Source: an uncultured Gammaproteobacteria bacterium
GTDB lineage: Bacteria > Pseudomonadota > Gammaproteobacteria > PS1 > Pseudothioglobaceae
Assembly: GCA_937896195.1 (NCBI GenBank)
Contig: CALBNC010000029.1
Location: forward strand, 1 to 43,096
Length of the DNA: 43,096 bases
Direction of reading: 5' to 3'
The position numbers and the translations under genes were made by a program. Under the pieces are notes generated by a model. That model ran no database searches and was not told the origin of the DNA. It worked only from the letters and a program-made list of their open reading frames with translations. Position 1 is the first letter of the stretch. Each line of letters opens with the position of its first letter. This document shows positions 27,797-38,143 of the stretch, piece by piece.

Positions 27797-28339
27797 ATGA
27801 ACAAAGATACGAATTTAATTTGGATTGACTTAGAAATGACTGGTCTATTGCCAGAGCGCGACGTGATTATTGAGATTGCCACCATTGTGACAGATGCAAA
27901 TCTCAATATTTTGGAAGAAGGTCCTTCTATGGTTATCCACCAAAGTAGTGAAATTTTAGCAGGTATGGATGAATGGAATACTGAGCACCATACAAACTCT
28001 GGCCTAGTTCAGCGTGTTAAAGATAGTATTATTTCTTCCAAGCAAGCAGAGAAACAAACCATCGAGTTTTTAGAAAAACATGTCAACGCTGGCGCTTCTC
28101 CTATGTGTGGCAATACCGTGTGTCAAGATAGGCGTTTTTTGTACAATTACATGCCAGAGCTAGAAAAGTTTTTTCATTATCGCCATATTGATGTCAGCAC
28201 ACTAAAAGAGCTTTTAGTCCGATGGAAGCCACAAGCAAAAATGGTTCGAGAAGGTGAGTCTGCGCACCTAGCGTTAGCCGATATTCGTGATTCAATTAAT
28301 GAATTAAAATACTATCGAGACGTCTTTATTGATGTCTAG
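27797..28339 (+). CDS. orn: Oligoribonuclease
   Basis: [39 protein letters not shown]-like; [18 protein letters not shown]. Confidence 0.97.
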   Translation: MNKDTNLIWIDLEMTGLLPERDVIIEIATIVTDANLNILEEGPSMVIHQSSEILAGMDEWNTEHHTNSGLVQRVKDSIISSKQAEKQTIEFLEKHVNAGASPMCGNTVCQDRRFLYNYMPELEKFFHYRHIDVSTLKELLVRWKPQAKMVREGESAHLALADIRDSINELKYYRDVFIDV

Positions 28340-29198
28340 CCTTCCCAAGGTATGGCTCGCACCTGCAAAAATTAATTTATTTTTGCACATCAACAGTAAG
28401 CGCGAAGATGGTTATCATAATTTACAAACCCTCTTTCAGTTATTAGATTATTACGATGAATTACAATTTTCAATCACTAATAACGGCATCATCAGTCGAA
28501 CCTCAGGCAATGAGGACATAGCACCTGAATCTGATTTAATCATTCGCGCCGCCAAACTCTTGCAAAATATTACCCGTACACAATTGGGTTGCAATATTTC
28601 TATTGTTAAGCGTATTCCTTCAGGTGGTGGTCTGGGAGGTGGCTCATCCGATGCAGCAACGACATTAGTTGCATTAAACCATATCTGGAATACAGGCTTA
28701 AACCAACAAGAACTTATGAAATTAGGTCTAGAGTTAGGTGCCGACGTACCAATCTTTATTTATGCTCAAAGTGCTTGGGCAGAAGGAGTTGGGGAAATAC
28801 TAAGCCCAATAAAAATGCCAAATAATCACTTTTTAGTGGTATTTGTCAATGAACATATTGCAACATCAAAAATTTTCTCGCATAAAGCATTGACAATGAG
28901 CCCGATGATGGGGAAAATATCGGACTTCTCTGAGCTTGAAAATACTCATAACGATTGCTTACAAGCAGCCATTGAGCAAACAGAAGAAATTAGGTTTGCA
29001 TTAGATCATCTTAATCGTTGTTCTAATATATCAGGGAAAGCTAGAATGAGTGGCACAGGCAGTTGTGTTTTTGCTGAATTTGCCACTCAAAATGATGCTA
29101 TGGTAGCATTAGAAAAAATGCCAAAAAAATGGATGAGTTTTACTGCGAAAGCAATAAATACTTCTCCGATCTTCAAATGGGCTGTCGCCAAGCGGTAA
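28329..29198 (+). CDS. ispE: 4-diphosphocytidyl-2-C-methyl-D-erythritol kinase
   Basis: [65 protein letters not shown]. Confidence 0.97.
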   Translation: MMSSLPKVWLAPAKINLFLHINSKREDGYHNLQTLFQLLDYYDELQFSITNNGIISRTSGNEDIAPESDLIIRAAKLLQNITRTQLGCNISIVKRIPSGGGLGGGSSDAATTLVALNHIWNTGLNQQELMKLGLELGADVPIFIYAQSAWAEGVGEILSPIKMPNNHFLVVFVNEHIATSKIFSHKALTMSPMMGKISDFSELENTHNDCLQAAIEQTEEIRFALDHLNRCSNISGKARMSGTGSCVFAEFATQNDAMVALEKMPKKWMSFTAKAINTSPIFKWAVAKR

Positions 29199-29252
29199 GG
29201 CACCGGGTTTTGATCCCGTCATTCGCAGGTTCGATCCCTGCCAGCCCAGCCA
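29178..29252 (+). tRNA. tRNA-Gln (anticodon TTG)
   Basis: TGGGCTG/CAGCCCA acceptor pairing, CGGGTTTTGATCCCG anticodon arm, GCAGGTTCGATCCCTGC T arm, encoded CCA. Confidence 0.97.
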
Positions 29253-29257
29253 TTTTC

Positions 29258-29302
29258 AAAAGCTACGTCTTAGCATTAAGACGTAGCTTTTTTTATATTT
29301 TT
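29258..29302 (+). terminator. Rho-independent terminator after tRNA-Gln
   Basis: Perfect stem AAAGCTACGTCTTA-GCAT-TAAGACGTAGCTTT followed by a T-rich tract. Confidence 0.88.
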
Positions 29303-29400
29303 TATTTGGTCAAATTTACTCATATAATCCACAAGCAAAAACTATTTTTGTCACTGTAACCTAGTATAATTTAATCAACTTTCAACAATCAATCACGCCT

Positions 29401-30363
29401 ATGTCTCTTGACACGATCAAAATTTTTAGTGGTAGCGCAAACCCGTTACTATCTGGTGAAATTATTTCTAGTTTAAATGTTGCACAAGGAAAAGCACTTA
29501 TTGGAAGATTTAGCGATGGCGAATCGCAAGTTGAAATTTTAGAAAATGTCCGAGGCTGTGACGTCTTCATCATCCAACCCACTTGCGGGCCTTCTCCAGC
29601 AGAAACTCTAATGGAGTTATTGGTTATGGCGGATGCCTTAAAGCGTTCATCAGCAGCAAGAATTACAGCAGTTGTGCCATACTTTGGTTATTCAAGACAA
29701 GATCGTCGCTCTCGTTTAACACGCGTTCCAATTACAGCAAAACTTGCTGCTAAGATGGTTGAAGCTTCAGGAATTGATAGAATTTTAACGGTTGATTTGC
29801 ATGCTGATCAGATCCAAGGATTTTTTGATATTCCAATTGACAATATCTATGCTCAACCCGTGTTATTAGATGACATCATTAATCAGAATTACGAAGATAT
29901 CGTAGTCGTTTCTCCAGATGTTGGTGGTGTTGTGAGAGCTCGCGCTGCAGCTAAGAAACTTAATGATGCAGATTTAGCAATTATTGATAAACGTCGCCCT
30001 GCACCGAATATGGTCAAGGTGATGAATGTGATTGGTGATGTCGAAGGCAAAACCTGTGTTTTGATTGATGATATGGTTGATACAGCGGGAACCTTGTGTC
30101 AAGCAGCAGGCATTCTAAAAGAAAAAGGCGCAAAAAAAGTTGTGGCCTACGCAACACACGCCGTGCTTTCTGGTAATGCCATTAGCACTATTGAGAATTC
30201 TGAACTTGATGAACTGGTCACCACAAACACCATACCATTAAATGCTGAAACAGCTAAATGCAATAAAATTAGACAACTCTCTATTGCGCCAATTATGGCA
30301 GAAGTCATCAAGCGCATTAGCGAAGAGCAATCTATTATTAATATTTTTGCTGATATCCAATAG
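29401..30363 (+). CDS. prs: Ribose-phosphate pyrophosphokinase
   Basis: [57 protein letters not shown]. Confidence 0.98.
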   Translation: MSLDTIKIFSGSANPLLSGEIISSLNVAQGKALIGRFSDGESQVEILENVRGCDVFIIQPTCGPSPAETLMELLVMADALKRSSAARITAVVPYFGYSRQDRRSRLTRVPITAKLAAKMVEASGIDRILTVDLHADQIQGFFDIPIDNIYAQPVLLDDIINQNYEDIVVVSPDVGGVVRARAAAKKLNDADLAIIDKRRPAPNMVKVMNVIGDVEGKTCVLIDDMVDTAGTLCQAAGILKEKGAKKVVAYATHAVLSGNAISTIENSELDELVTTNTIPLNAETAKCNKIRQLSIAPIMAEVIKRISEEQSIINIFADIQ

Positions 30364-30452
30364 TTATTCATCTTAAAGCGCGCAAGGCTATGATTTTTAA
30401 TCGATAACTTTGTGTATAATCCATCATTTGGCCCGTCATAAAAAGTCACTCT

Positions 30453-32264
30453 ATGAAATCTACTACTAAAGCACATAAGCAAGCACTACAAAAACTGATC
30501 ATGATTGGTAAAGAGAAGGGTTATTTAACCTACTCTGAAATCAATGATCTATTGCCTGAGGACTTACTGACACAAGAGCAAATAGAGCCTATTGTTACGA
30601 TTCTAGAAGAATTAGATATTTCTGTTTCTGATACGGTTCCTGATGCTGATACCTTGGTCGTTGCAGGTGCCAAATCACAATCTACTTCTGCAGAAGCTGC
30701 AGTTGCAGCGCTTGCAGCGCTAGATTCTGAATTTGGTAGAACAACTGATCCAGTGAGAATGTACATGCGTGAGATGGGTGTCGTAGACCTATTAGAGCAT
30801 AAAGATGAAGTGCGTATCGCTAAAGAAATTGAAGCTGGTGTATTTGAAATTATGCAAGCTATTACACTTTACCCATCAATCACTGATACCTTCTTCAAGG
30901 CCCATAAACGCCTAGAAGAGGGCAAGTGTAAGATGACTGATGTTATTATTGGTTATCAAGGCGATGCAGCAGATTTTGAAGCTAAAAAAGCTGCATTTGA
31001 TGCGGGTGAATTTGATGATGATGAAGAATATGAAGACATGGAAGAAATGGAATACACCGGTCCTGATGAGGACAAGGTAAATACCCGTTTTGAGACAGTT
31101 TTAAGTTGTTCTCAAGGTTATCAAGAACTAAAAGAAAAGCATGGCTTTCGTCATAAAAAAACAATAGCTGCTCGCGTAGAGCTCTCTAAAGGTTTATCAG
31201 CCTTGCGCCTAGCGCCTAAGCTGGTTTCAACCATGATGGAAGTTGTGTGTAATCGCGCCGAGCTAGTTAAGAAGCAAGAGAAAACTATTCAAAGTGCATG
31301 TCTTTACGCAGGCATGGAAAGAGTTCAATTTCTTGAAATGTTTGCTGGCAATGAAACTAATTATGATTGGTTGAAAAATGCAAAATTAGACGAGCAATTA
31401 GTTTCAGCACTTGCTCCTTCTAAAGATGAAATTTTTTATGCACAAAAAAATCTTCATGAATATGAAGAAGAAATGCAGATAACTATCACTGAATTAAAAG
31501 CACTTAACAAACTTTACCGTCAAGGTGATCGTCGCGCTAAAAAGGCTAAGTCACAAATGACTGAAGCTAACCTAAGATTGGTTATCTCTATTGCTAAAAA
31601 ATATGCAAATCGTGGCTTGCAGTTTTTAGATCTTATTCAAGAAGGTAATGTTGGCCTAATGAAAGCAGTAGATAAATTTGAGTACCGTCGTGGTTATAAA
31701 TTCTCAACGTATGCTACTTGGTGGATTCGTCAAGCGATTACTCGTTCAATTGCCGATCAAGCTCGAACTATTCGTATTCCAGTGCACATGATCGAAACTA
31801 TTAATAAGCTGAATCGTGTACGCCGTCAATTATTACAAAAATTTGGTCGTGAAGCCTCTCCAGAAGAGCTAGCTGTTGAAATGGAATTACCAGAATACAA
31901 AATTATTAGAATTCTTAAAATTGCCAAAGAGCCTCTATCTATGGAGACGCCAGTAGGTGATGACGAAGACTCTAACATTGGTGATTTTATTGAAGATACT
32001 AATTTCTCTTCACCTGTAGAAATTACCACAAAAGAAAGCCTTAGAGAGACCACAAGCGAATTGTTAGCAAACTTATCGCCTCGTGAGGCAAAGGTGCTAA
32101 AAATGCGTTTTGGTATTGATATGAATACTGATCACACACTAGAAGAAGTCGGCAGACAATTTGATGTAACGCGAGAACGTATTCGTCAAATTGAAGCTAA
32201 AGCACTTAGAAAGTTAAGACATCCTTCTCGTGCCCATAAGCTTCAAAGCTTTTTAGATTCTTAA
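30453..32264 (+). CDS. rpoD: RNA polymerase sigma-70 factor RpoD
   Basis: [93 protein letters not shown]. Confidence 0.99.
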   Translation: MKSTTKAHKQALQKLIMIGKEKGYLTYSEINDLLPEDLLTQEQIEPIVTILEELDISVSDTVPDADTLVVAGAKSQSTSAEAAVAALAALDSEFGRTTDPVRMYMREMGVVDLLEHKDEVRIAKEIEAGVFEIMQAITLYPSITDTFFKAHKRLEEGKCKMTDVIIGYQGDAADFEAKKAAFDAGEFDDDEEYEDMEEMEYTGPDEDKVNTRFETVLSCSQGYQELKEKHGFRHKKTIAARVELSKGLSALRLAPKLVSTMMEVVCNRAELVKKQEKTIQSACLYAGMERVQFLEMFAGNETNYDWLKNAKLDEQLVSALAPSKDEIFYAQKNLHEYEEEMQITITELKALNKLYRQGDRRAKKAKSQMTEANLRLVISIAKKYANRGLQFLDLIQEGNVGLMKAVDKFEYRRGYKFSTYATWWIRQAITRSIADQARTIRIPVHMIETINKLNRVRRQLLQKFGREASPEELAVEMELPEYKIIRILKIAKEPLSMETPVGDDEDSNIGDFIEDTNFSSPVEITTKESLRETTSELLANLSPREAKVLKMRFGIDMNTDHTLEEVGRQFDVTRERIRQIEAKALRKLRHPSRAHKLQSFLDS

Positions 32265-32279
32265 AAAATCCGTTTTATC

Positions 32280-32356
32280 GGGCCTATAGCTCAGCTGGTT
32301 AGAGCAATCGACTCATAATCGATTGGTCCTTGGTTCAAGTCCAAGTAGGCCCACCA
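32280..32356 (+). tRNA. tRNA with CAT anticodon, probably tRNA-Ile2 (lysidine-modified) rather than Met
   Basis: GGGCCTA/TAGGCCC acceptor; ATCGACTCATAATCGAT anticodon arm followed by TGGTC closely parallels remembered E. coli tRNA-Ile2 (GCGACTCATAATCGCTTGGTC); encoded CCA. Confidence 0.85.
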
Positions 32357-32397
32357 TATTTAGCAGTATTTCTCATACCCAATGGTATGATAATATC

Positions 32398-33162
32398 ATG
32401 ATGTTTAATGCGCTAACACCTCACTTAATCACACTCACCACTCAAGTCGGAGAGATGATTATGTCGTATTACAAAACCAGTCTCGCCATTGAGACTAAAT
32501 CAGACCAAACCCCTTTGACAGTTGTTGATCAAAAAGCACACCAGCAATTAGTTGATGGATTGAGTCAGATAACTTCAAATATCCCTATTCTTTCTGAAGA
32601 GTCTGAGCTACCTGATTTTTCAGTGCGTTCAAATTGGGATGAATATTGGCTTATAGACCCACTTGATGGTACAAGAGACTTTATTGAGCAAACGGGTGAA
32701 TTTTGTATTTGCATAGCTTATATTAAAGAAAATCGCCCTATTTATGGTTTTATATATGCACCTCTTAGTAAAACACACTATTTTACTAACGAAAAATCTC
32801 AAGCCTTTAAACTCAATAATGATACAACCACTTTGCTACAAGTGAGCTCTAAAAAAGAGCCTCTGAAAGTTGTTGTTGGGCATCACTCGTCGCATAATTC
32901 AAAGCTAAATGATCACTTAAACGAGCTTGGGGAATGTGATATCAGCCGCCTAGGTAGCGCACTAAAATTTTGTAAAATTGCTGAGGGCGAATATGATTAC
33001 TATCCAAGATTTGGCCCTTGCTCTGAATGGGATACGGCCGCAGGCGTTTGTATCTTGGAGGCAGCAGGCGGACAAGTTATTGGGGAGGATTCACAGCCTC
33101 TTCGCTACAACACCCAAGACAACCTAAGTAGTCCAGTATTTTTTGCTTCAGGAAAAGCGTAA
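32398..33162 (+). CDS. cysQ: 3'(2'),5'-bisphosphate nucleotidase CysQ (ORF-track start inside the tRNA is wrong)
   Basis: DQTPLTVVDQKAHQQLVDGL; ILSEESELPDF; YWLIDPLDGTRDFIEQTGEFCICIAYI; SEWDTAAGVCILEAAGG; start at 32398 or 32401. Confidence 0.93.
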   Translation: MMFNALTPHLITLTTQVGEMIMSYYKTSLAIETKSDQTPLTVVDQKAHQQLVDGLSQITSNIPILSEESELPDFSVRSNWDEYWLIDPLDGTRDFIEQTGEFCICIAYIKENRPIYGFIYAPLSKTHYFTNEKSQAFKLNNDTTTLLQVSSKKEPLKVVVGHHSSHNSKLNDHLNELGECDISRLGSALKFCKIAEGEYDYYPRFGPCSEWDTAAGVCILEAAGGQVIGEDSQPLRYNTQDNLSSPVFFASGKA

Positions 33163-33969
33163 TGACAAATCAACTGCTTTAATGTCTTTAGTTATACTAC
33201 CGGTTGAAATAAAATCAACGCCCATCTCGGCAACAGCAACAAGCGTTTCTAAATCAATATTTCCAGAGGCTTCGAGGGGTAACTTGCCAAAAGCCATTTG
33301 CACAGCCTGTGCCAACTCTTGATGTGAAAAGTTGTCGCATAATGCTCGCGTCACACCTTCTAATTTAAGCACTTCTACTAATTGATCTAGCGTTTCCACT
33401 TCAACAATTAAGTCAAGCCTTGGGTATTGTTCTTTAGCGTTTTTGACAGCATTAGTAATACTGCCGAAAGCTATAATATGGTTTTCTTTAAGCATGACAC
33501 AGTCGTACAATCCAAGTCGGTGGTTATTACCACCACCACATTTAACCGCGTATTTTTGTGCCAGTCGAAGTCCAGGCAGAGTTTTTCTTGTATCTAGTAA
33601 TTTTGCCTTTGTGTGTGCTATTTTAGCAACCATTAAATTTGTTTGCGTTGCCACTGAACTCAGTGTTTGCAAAAAATTAAGTGCCACACGCTCCCCACTA
33701 ATAATTGATCTTGACGAACCTGACAAGGTTGCCAAAACTTGAGACGGCCTTACTGAATCTCCATCTTTAACTTGCCAAGAGATTTTAATATCTTTATCTA
33801 GCGAAGTAAAAGTAGCTTGAGCAAATTCAATGCCACAAATGACAGCATTTTCTCGACAAATAATTGTTGCAACAGCTTGCTCATCAGGTAATAAAATTGC
33901 CGAAACATCGCCAGAACCTAAATCTTCATCAAGGGCTAAATCAACAATTTTTTGAAATTCTTTATTCAT
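33148..33969 (-). CDS. nadC: Nicotinate-nucleotide pyrophosphorylase (carboxylating)
   Basis: ALDEDLGSGDVSA; GERVALNFLQTLSSVAT; LLDTRKTLPGLRLAQKYAVKCGGGNNHRLGLYDCVMLKENHI; MNKEFQ start preferred. Confidence 0.97.
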   Translation of the reverse strand: MNKEFQKIVDLALDEDLGSGDVSAILLPDEQAVATIICRENAVICGIEFAQATFTSLDKDIKISWQVKDGDSVRPSQVLATLSGSSRSIISGERVALNFLQTLSSVATQTNLMVAKIAHTKAKLLDTRKTLPGLRLAQKYAVKCGGGNNHRLGLYDCVMLKENHIIAFGSITNAVKNAKEQYPRLDLIVEVETLDQLVEVLKLEGVTRALCDNFSHQELAQAVQMAFGKLPLEASGNIDLETLVAVAEMGVDFISTGSITKDIKAVDLSLRFS

Positions 33970-35050
33970 GGATAAACTCAAGAATAAGCTTAGCTGATTC
34001 TTGACTAGCATTCAAGCAAAGGCTTTTATGTATCTTAGAAAACTCCTCAGTCAAATCTGAATGGTCACTCTTTAGAATACGCATTGCATGTCTGGCAATA
34101 TTGTCACCATTTGCTTCTTTTTGGATTAATTCTGGAACCAAGGCTTTGTTAGCAATCACATTAGGCAGACTAATAAATTTACTCTTAACTAAATTTGAAG
34201 CGATAAAATAACTGAGTGTAGAGAGCTTATAAACCACTACCATTGGCACACCAATTAAAGATAATTCAAGTGTTGCGGTCCCCGAGGCTACTAACACCAA
34301 ATCTGCGCTTTGCATATGCTCCTGCGCCTTATTAACTGAAAGACTTATATCTTGATTACCGATAATGTTTTTAGCCCATTTAAGTAGCTCCTCATTCGCT
34401 AATGCTAAATGAAACTTAAGTGATGGATCTTGATGTGACATTAATTTTGCTGCAAGTAGCATCTCAGGCAGAAGACGCTTTACCTCTGCTGCTCTTGAGC
34501 CAGGCATGAGTAAAATATTTTTACCCGCTTGGTGGTTTTTTCTAGGGGTGAGTGTTTCTGCTAAAGGGTGCCCAACAAATACAGCTCTCTGATTATGATG
34601 TGTATAAAAATCTACCTCAAAAGGGAATAGGCATAATATTAAGTCGCTAGAGCGTTTAATTTTTTTAACGCGCGATGCACGCCACGCCCAAACTGAAGGC
34701 GAAATAAAGTGAACTGTTTTGATGCCGAGGCTTTTAAGCCTTCTTTCAATAACAAAATTGAAATCAGGCGCATCTACCCCAATAAAAACATCTGGCCTAT
34801 GTTGAGAGAAATGCTCGACAATAGATTTTCTTAGTCTTAGTAGTGAGGGAAGTTTTTTTAGAACTTCACTGAACCCCATGACATTTACTAGGCTCATATC
34901 CCAGTGCTTTTTACAGCCCTGAGTCTGCATTTTTTCACCACATAACCCCTCAATATTAAGAGCTGGGTCTTGGATTTTTAGCGCTTGAACTAGTGTTGAT
35001 CCAATTAGGTCACCTGAAGTTTCGGCAGCACTAATTGCAATCTTAGTCAT
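33962..35050 (-). CDS. lpxB: Lipid-A-disaccharide synthase
   Basis: AISAAETSGDLIGSTLVQAL; FIGVDAPDFNF; LLMPGSRAAEVKRLLPEML; SGTATLELSLIGVPMVVVYKLS. Confidence 0.97.
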   Translation of the reverse strand: MTKIAISAAETSGDLIGSTLVQALKIQDPALNIEGLCGEKMQTQGCKKHWDMSLVNVMGFSEVLKKLPSLLRLRKSIVEHFSQHRPDVFIGVDAPDFNFVIERRLKSLGIKTVHFISPSVWAWRASRVKKIKRSSDLILCLFPFEVDFYTHHNQRAVFVGHPLAETLTPRKNHQAGKNILLMPGSRAAEVKRLLPEMLLAAKLMSHQDPSLKFHLALANEELLKWAKNIIGNQDISLSVNKAQEHMQSADLVLVASGTATLELSLIGVPMVVVYKLSTLSYFIASNLVKSKFISLPNVIANKALVPELIQKEANGDNIARHAMRILKSDHSDLTEEFSKIHKSLCLNASQESAKLILEFIHE

Positions 35051-35056
35051 TTAGAA

Positions 35057-35359
35057 TTATTTTCTTGGAAGAATGATTTGAGGATCTTTATCAAATGCAC
35101 GATAAATAACCATAACACTTCCAATAACCTGCACTAAATGCGCATGAGTTGCTTGAACAATCTTATCAATTACAAGCTGTTTATCTTCACGATCATCGCC
35201 ACGAACTTTAATCTTTAATAATTCGTGGGTTTCAAGACTTGACTCAAGTTCTGATAAAACAGCCTCGCTCAGTCCGTGTTGCCCAATCATCACAACAGGT
35301 TTAAGGTTGTGGCCTTTGGATCTTAAAAATTTCTTTTGGTTATTGGTAAGCTTAGTCAT
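35057..35359 (-). CDS. yhbY: YhbY-family (CRM domain) RNA-binding protein
   Basis: KKFLRSKGHNLKPVVMIGQHGLSEAVLSELESSLETHELLKIKV. Confidence 0.95.
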   Translation of the reverse strand: MTKLTNNQKKFLRSKGHNLKPVVMIGQHGLSEAVLSELESSLETHELLKIKVRGDDREDKQLVIDKIVQATHAHLVQVIGSVMVIYRAFDKDPQIILPRK

Positions 35360-36593
35360 TGATTAGATACTCTGTATTAAATAAATCTTGGATGGTTTCA
35401 CGCTTACGAATAAGGTGGTGTTCACTATCTGACACCATTACCTCAGCCACGCGTGGTCTGGAATTGTAATTTGAACTCATGGTAAAGCCATATGCCCCTG
35501 CAGACATTAATGCCAAATAGTCTCCTTCAGATAAGGACAAATGCCTGTCTTTAGCTAAAAAATCTCCTGTTTCACAAATAGGGCCTACAAGGTCCCATTT
35601 AGCATCAACCCCTTTGGAATTTTCACGAACTGGTAATACATGATGATACGCATTATAAAAAGCGGGGCGCAAGAGATCATTCATTGCGCCATCAATCAGT
35701 GCAAAAGATTTATCTGAATTTTGCTTTAGAAACTCTACTTTAGTAATAAAAACACCTGCATTACCAACAATCGCCCTACCAGGTTCTAAAATAATCTCTA
35801 AATCTCCGACTTTTTTTAATACCTGGGCAACGTAAGCTGCAATATCTAAAGGCACTTCATTATCATAAGTAATACCAACACCGCCGCCTAAGTCTAAATG
35901 CTCGATATCAATACCTTGATTTTTAAGCACCTCAATCAAGTCTAGCACCTTGTCTAGTGCATCTATAAATGGTGAAACATCGGTGATCTGTGAGCCAATA
36001 TGACAATCTAATCCTTTGATTAATAAATGCTCAGATTGTTGCGCTGTTTTGTATAACTCAAGTGCGTCATCGATATCAACGCCAAATTTGTTTTCCTTTA
36101 GGCCTGTTGAAATGTACGGATGCGTCTTTGCATCAACATTTGGATTGACGCGTATTGAAATGGATGCTTGAGTATTTAAACTCGACGCCACTTGCTCGAT
36201 ACGTACCAGCTCAGCAGCAGACTCTACATTAAAACATCGAATGCCAACTTCCAGGCCGCGCTTAATCTCTGCTTGAGTTTTAGCTACACCAGAAAATACA
36301 CATTTTGAAGCTTCTCCGCCTGCAGCCAAAACACGCTCCAACTCGCCAATAGAAACAATATCAAATCCTGCGCCAATTTTAGCCAGTACATTTAATACGG
36401 CAATATTAGAATTAGCTTTGACTGCGTAACAAACTAGATGCGGATGCTGACCAAATGCTGAGTCAAACTCGCGCCAATTTTTTTCAATATCAGTGCGTGA
36501 ATACACGTACAACGGAGAGCCGTAGCACTGCATTAAATCTGCAATATCAACAGATTCAGCATGTAAGGATTGATTTTTGTAGGAAAAGCTCAA
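35352..36593 (-). CDS. lysA: Diaminopimelate decarboxylase
   Basis: YGSPLYVYSRTDIEKNW; CYAVKANSNIAVL; GPICETGDFLAKDR; MSAGAYGFTMSSNYNSRPRVAEVMV. Confidence 0.97.
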   Translation of the reverse strand: MSFSYKNQSLHAESVDIADLMQCYGSPLYVYSRTDIEKNWREFDSAFGQHPHLVCYAVKANSNIAVLNVLAKIGAGFDIVSIGELERVLAAGGEASKCVFSGVAKTQAEIKRGLEVGIRCFNVESAAELVRIEQVASSLNTQASISIRVNPNVDAKTHPYISTGLKENKFGVDIDDALELYKTAQQSEHLLIKGLDCHIGSQITDVSPFIDALDKVLDLIEVLKNQGIDIEHLDLGGGVGITYDNEVPLDIAAYVAQVLKKVGDLEIILEPGRAIVGNAGVFITKVEFLKQNSDKSFALIDGAMNDLLRPAFYNAYHHVLPVRENSKGVDAKWDLVGPICETGDFLAKDRHLSLSEGDYLALMSAGAYGFTMSSNYNSRPRVAEVMVSDSEHHLIRKRETIQDLFNTEYLIND

Positions 36594-36596
36594 GTT

Positions 36597-36758
36597 TTAT
36601 TTTGATTTATGCGGCAAAATATCTAGTTCTGGCGCCGTCATTGTTTGGATAGCTGATGCTTGAACTGGCTTAACAGACTCTAATTCACCCATTTTTCCAC
36701 AAGCAGAAATACCAGCAATCACAAACATCAACACTGTTAATTTGATTAATTTATTCAT
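36597..36758 (-). CDS. lptM: Small LptM (YifL)-like lipoprotein upstream of lysA
   Basis: Hand translation, 53 aa: MNKLIKLTVLMFVIAGISACGKMGELESVKPVQASAIQTMTAPELDILPHKSK; lipobox IAGISAC, CGxxGxL, next to lysA as yifL is in other gammaproteobacteria. Confidence 0.75.
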   Translation of the reverse strand: MNKLIKLTVLMFVIAGISACGKMGELESVKPVQASAIQTMTAPELDILPHKSK

Positions 36759-36799
36759 ATAGATTTTCGTTTGGTAGTTTTGTAAAATTAGTCGCTATT

Positions 36800-37459
36800 T
36801 TACAGTAATTCTTTAAGACTTTGAATGAACGCGTGACGCTCAATATTAAAGGCGCCAAGGCTATTTAAATGCGAGCTTTCAACTTGGCAATCGATCAATG
36901 AATAGCCCATCTGTTCTAATAGATGAACAAAGGCTATTTTTGAGCTGTCTTTTACCAATGAAAACATCGATTCACCAAAAAATACGCCGCCTAATGAAAC
37001 GCCATATAGCCCGCCCACTAATTTAGATTGTTGATACACGCCAATACAGCGGACAAAACCTTGTTCGAATAGCTTTGTGTAAGCAAATACCATATCCTGA
37101 TCAATCCAAGTGCCAGTCTGGTCTTTGCGTTCAACCGTTTTACAATGCTGAATAATTTGCTCAAAATCAGTATCGACCTTGAGTTGGAATTTATTTGAAT
37201 TTAATGTTTTTCTTAAACTTTTAGACACATGAAGCTTATCTGGAGTAATCACCATTCTTGGATTTGGACAGTACCATAGGATTGGATCTTGTTCACTATA
37301 CCAAGGAAAAATACCACGACTATAGGCGTCTAATAATCGTTGAGTTGTTAAATCACCTCCTATAGCAATAAGGCCATTGGGCTCTTCTAAGGCGCGCTCA
37401 ACATCACAAAAAGAAGTATCTGCATCTGTTAATACAAAATCCTTTGGAATTTCAATCAC
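36800..37459 (-). CDS. aat: Leucyl/phenylalanyl-tRNA--protein transferase
   Basis: EPNGLIAIGGDLTTQRLLDAYSRGIFPWYSEQDPILWYCPNPRMV; GGLYGVSLGGVFFGESMFS; IDCQVESSHLNSLGA. Confidence 0.97.
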   Translation of the reverse strand: MIEIPKDFVLTDADTSFCDVERALEEPNGLIAIGGDLTTQRLLDAYSRGIFPWYSEQDPILWYCPNPRMVITPDKLHVSKSLRKTLNSNKFQLKVDTDFEQIIQHCKTVERKDQTGTWIDQDMVFAYTKLFEQGFVRCIGVYQQSKLVGGLYGVSLGGVFFGESMFSLVKDSSKIAFVHLLEQMGYSLIDCQVESSHLNSLGAFNIERHAFIQSLKELL

Positions 37460-38009
37460 TTATATTTTGCTGTCTAATTAATTCTTTAGCCATGTAAAGA
37501 GCGGCAATACTTCTGGCTTCCGTTAAATTATCATCATAAACCAGGCTTTCCAAATCAGCTAATTTATGCTCAACTACTTCAAGTGGCTCTGGCTCATCAC
37601 CCTGCGCACTCGCTGCATATAAGTCTTGTGCCAATATAATGTGCGTAACACTTGATTGATAGCCTGGCGCGATACTCATGGCCTTCATATAAGTTAGGCG
37701 TTTAGCGCCATAACCAATCTCTTCAATAAGCTCTCTATTCGCTGCTTCAAGGGGCGTCTCACCATCATCAATTTTTCCTTTGGTGAGTGCTAATTCGTAT
37801 CTGTCTGTACCACCAGAATATTCATAAATCATCAAAACTGTCTCATCATCCAACATTGGAATTACTAAAACTGCTCCATTGCTAGATGGCTTCAAACGCT
37901 CATATTGTCTCCTCTCTCCGTTAGAAAATTCAACATCCATCGATTGAATATTAAAAAATCGAGTTGTGGCAATATTTTGTATACTAGACAAGATTGGTTT
38001 TTTACGCAT
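37452..38009 (-). CDS. nudE: ADP compounds hydrolase NudE (Nudix)
   Basis: GKIDDGETPLEAANRELIEEIGYGAKRL Nudix box; YELALTKG; MSIAPGYQSS. Confidence 0.92.
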   Translation of the reverse strand: MRKKPILSSIQNIATTRFFNIQSMDVEFSNGERRQYERLKPSSNGAVLVIPMLDDETVLMIYEYSGGTDRYELALTKGKIDDGETPLEAANRELIEEIGYGAKRLTYMKAMSIAPGYQSSVTHIILAQDLYAASAQGDEPEPLEVVEHKLADLESLVYDDNLTEARSIAALYMAKELIRQQNISD

Positions 38010-38100
38010 GACAGCATTATGCCATTAATTACCATGATCACGCCACAAACATTAAGCAAATACAACAAGGCTGGCATTGTAAAGATATAGCCGCCACTAC

Positions 38101-38123
38101 CAAAAACTCCTCTAACTAAGAGG
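38101..38123 (-). terminator. Candidate rho-independent terminator downstream of the MFS gene
   Basis: Minus strand CCTCT-TAGTT-AGAGG-AGTTTTTG; short stem. Confidence 0.45.
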
Positions 38124-38143
38124 CAATATACTTTTTATTTAGA

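Noticed and set aside
29129-29359. 76-aa ORF running through tRNA-Gln and its terminator
   Set aside because: Translates the tRNA and the hairpin; explained by ispE, tRNA and terminator
32323-32397. N-terminal extension of the cysQ ORF (MVLGSSPSRPTIF...)
   Set aside because: Encoded by the 3' half of the tRNA; CysQ homology begins after the ATG at 32398/32401
36781-36804. Perfect hairpin TGTAAAAT-N8-ATTTTACA at the aat 3' end
   Set aside because: AT-only-like stem with no adjacent T-tract on the aat strand; not convincing as a terminator
37892-38130. Hydrophobic minus-strand frame (GVFGSGGYIFTMPALLYLLNVCGVIMVINGIML...) upstream of nudE
   Set aside because: Overlaps the nudE N-terminus and the MFS terminator, no clear start; could be a small membrane protein but unsupported
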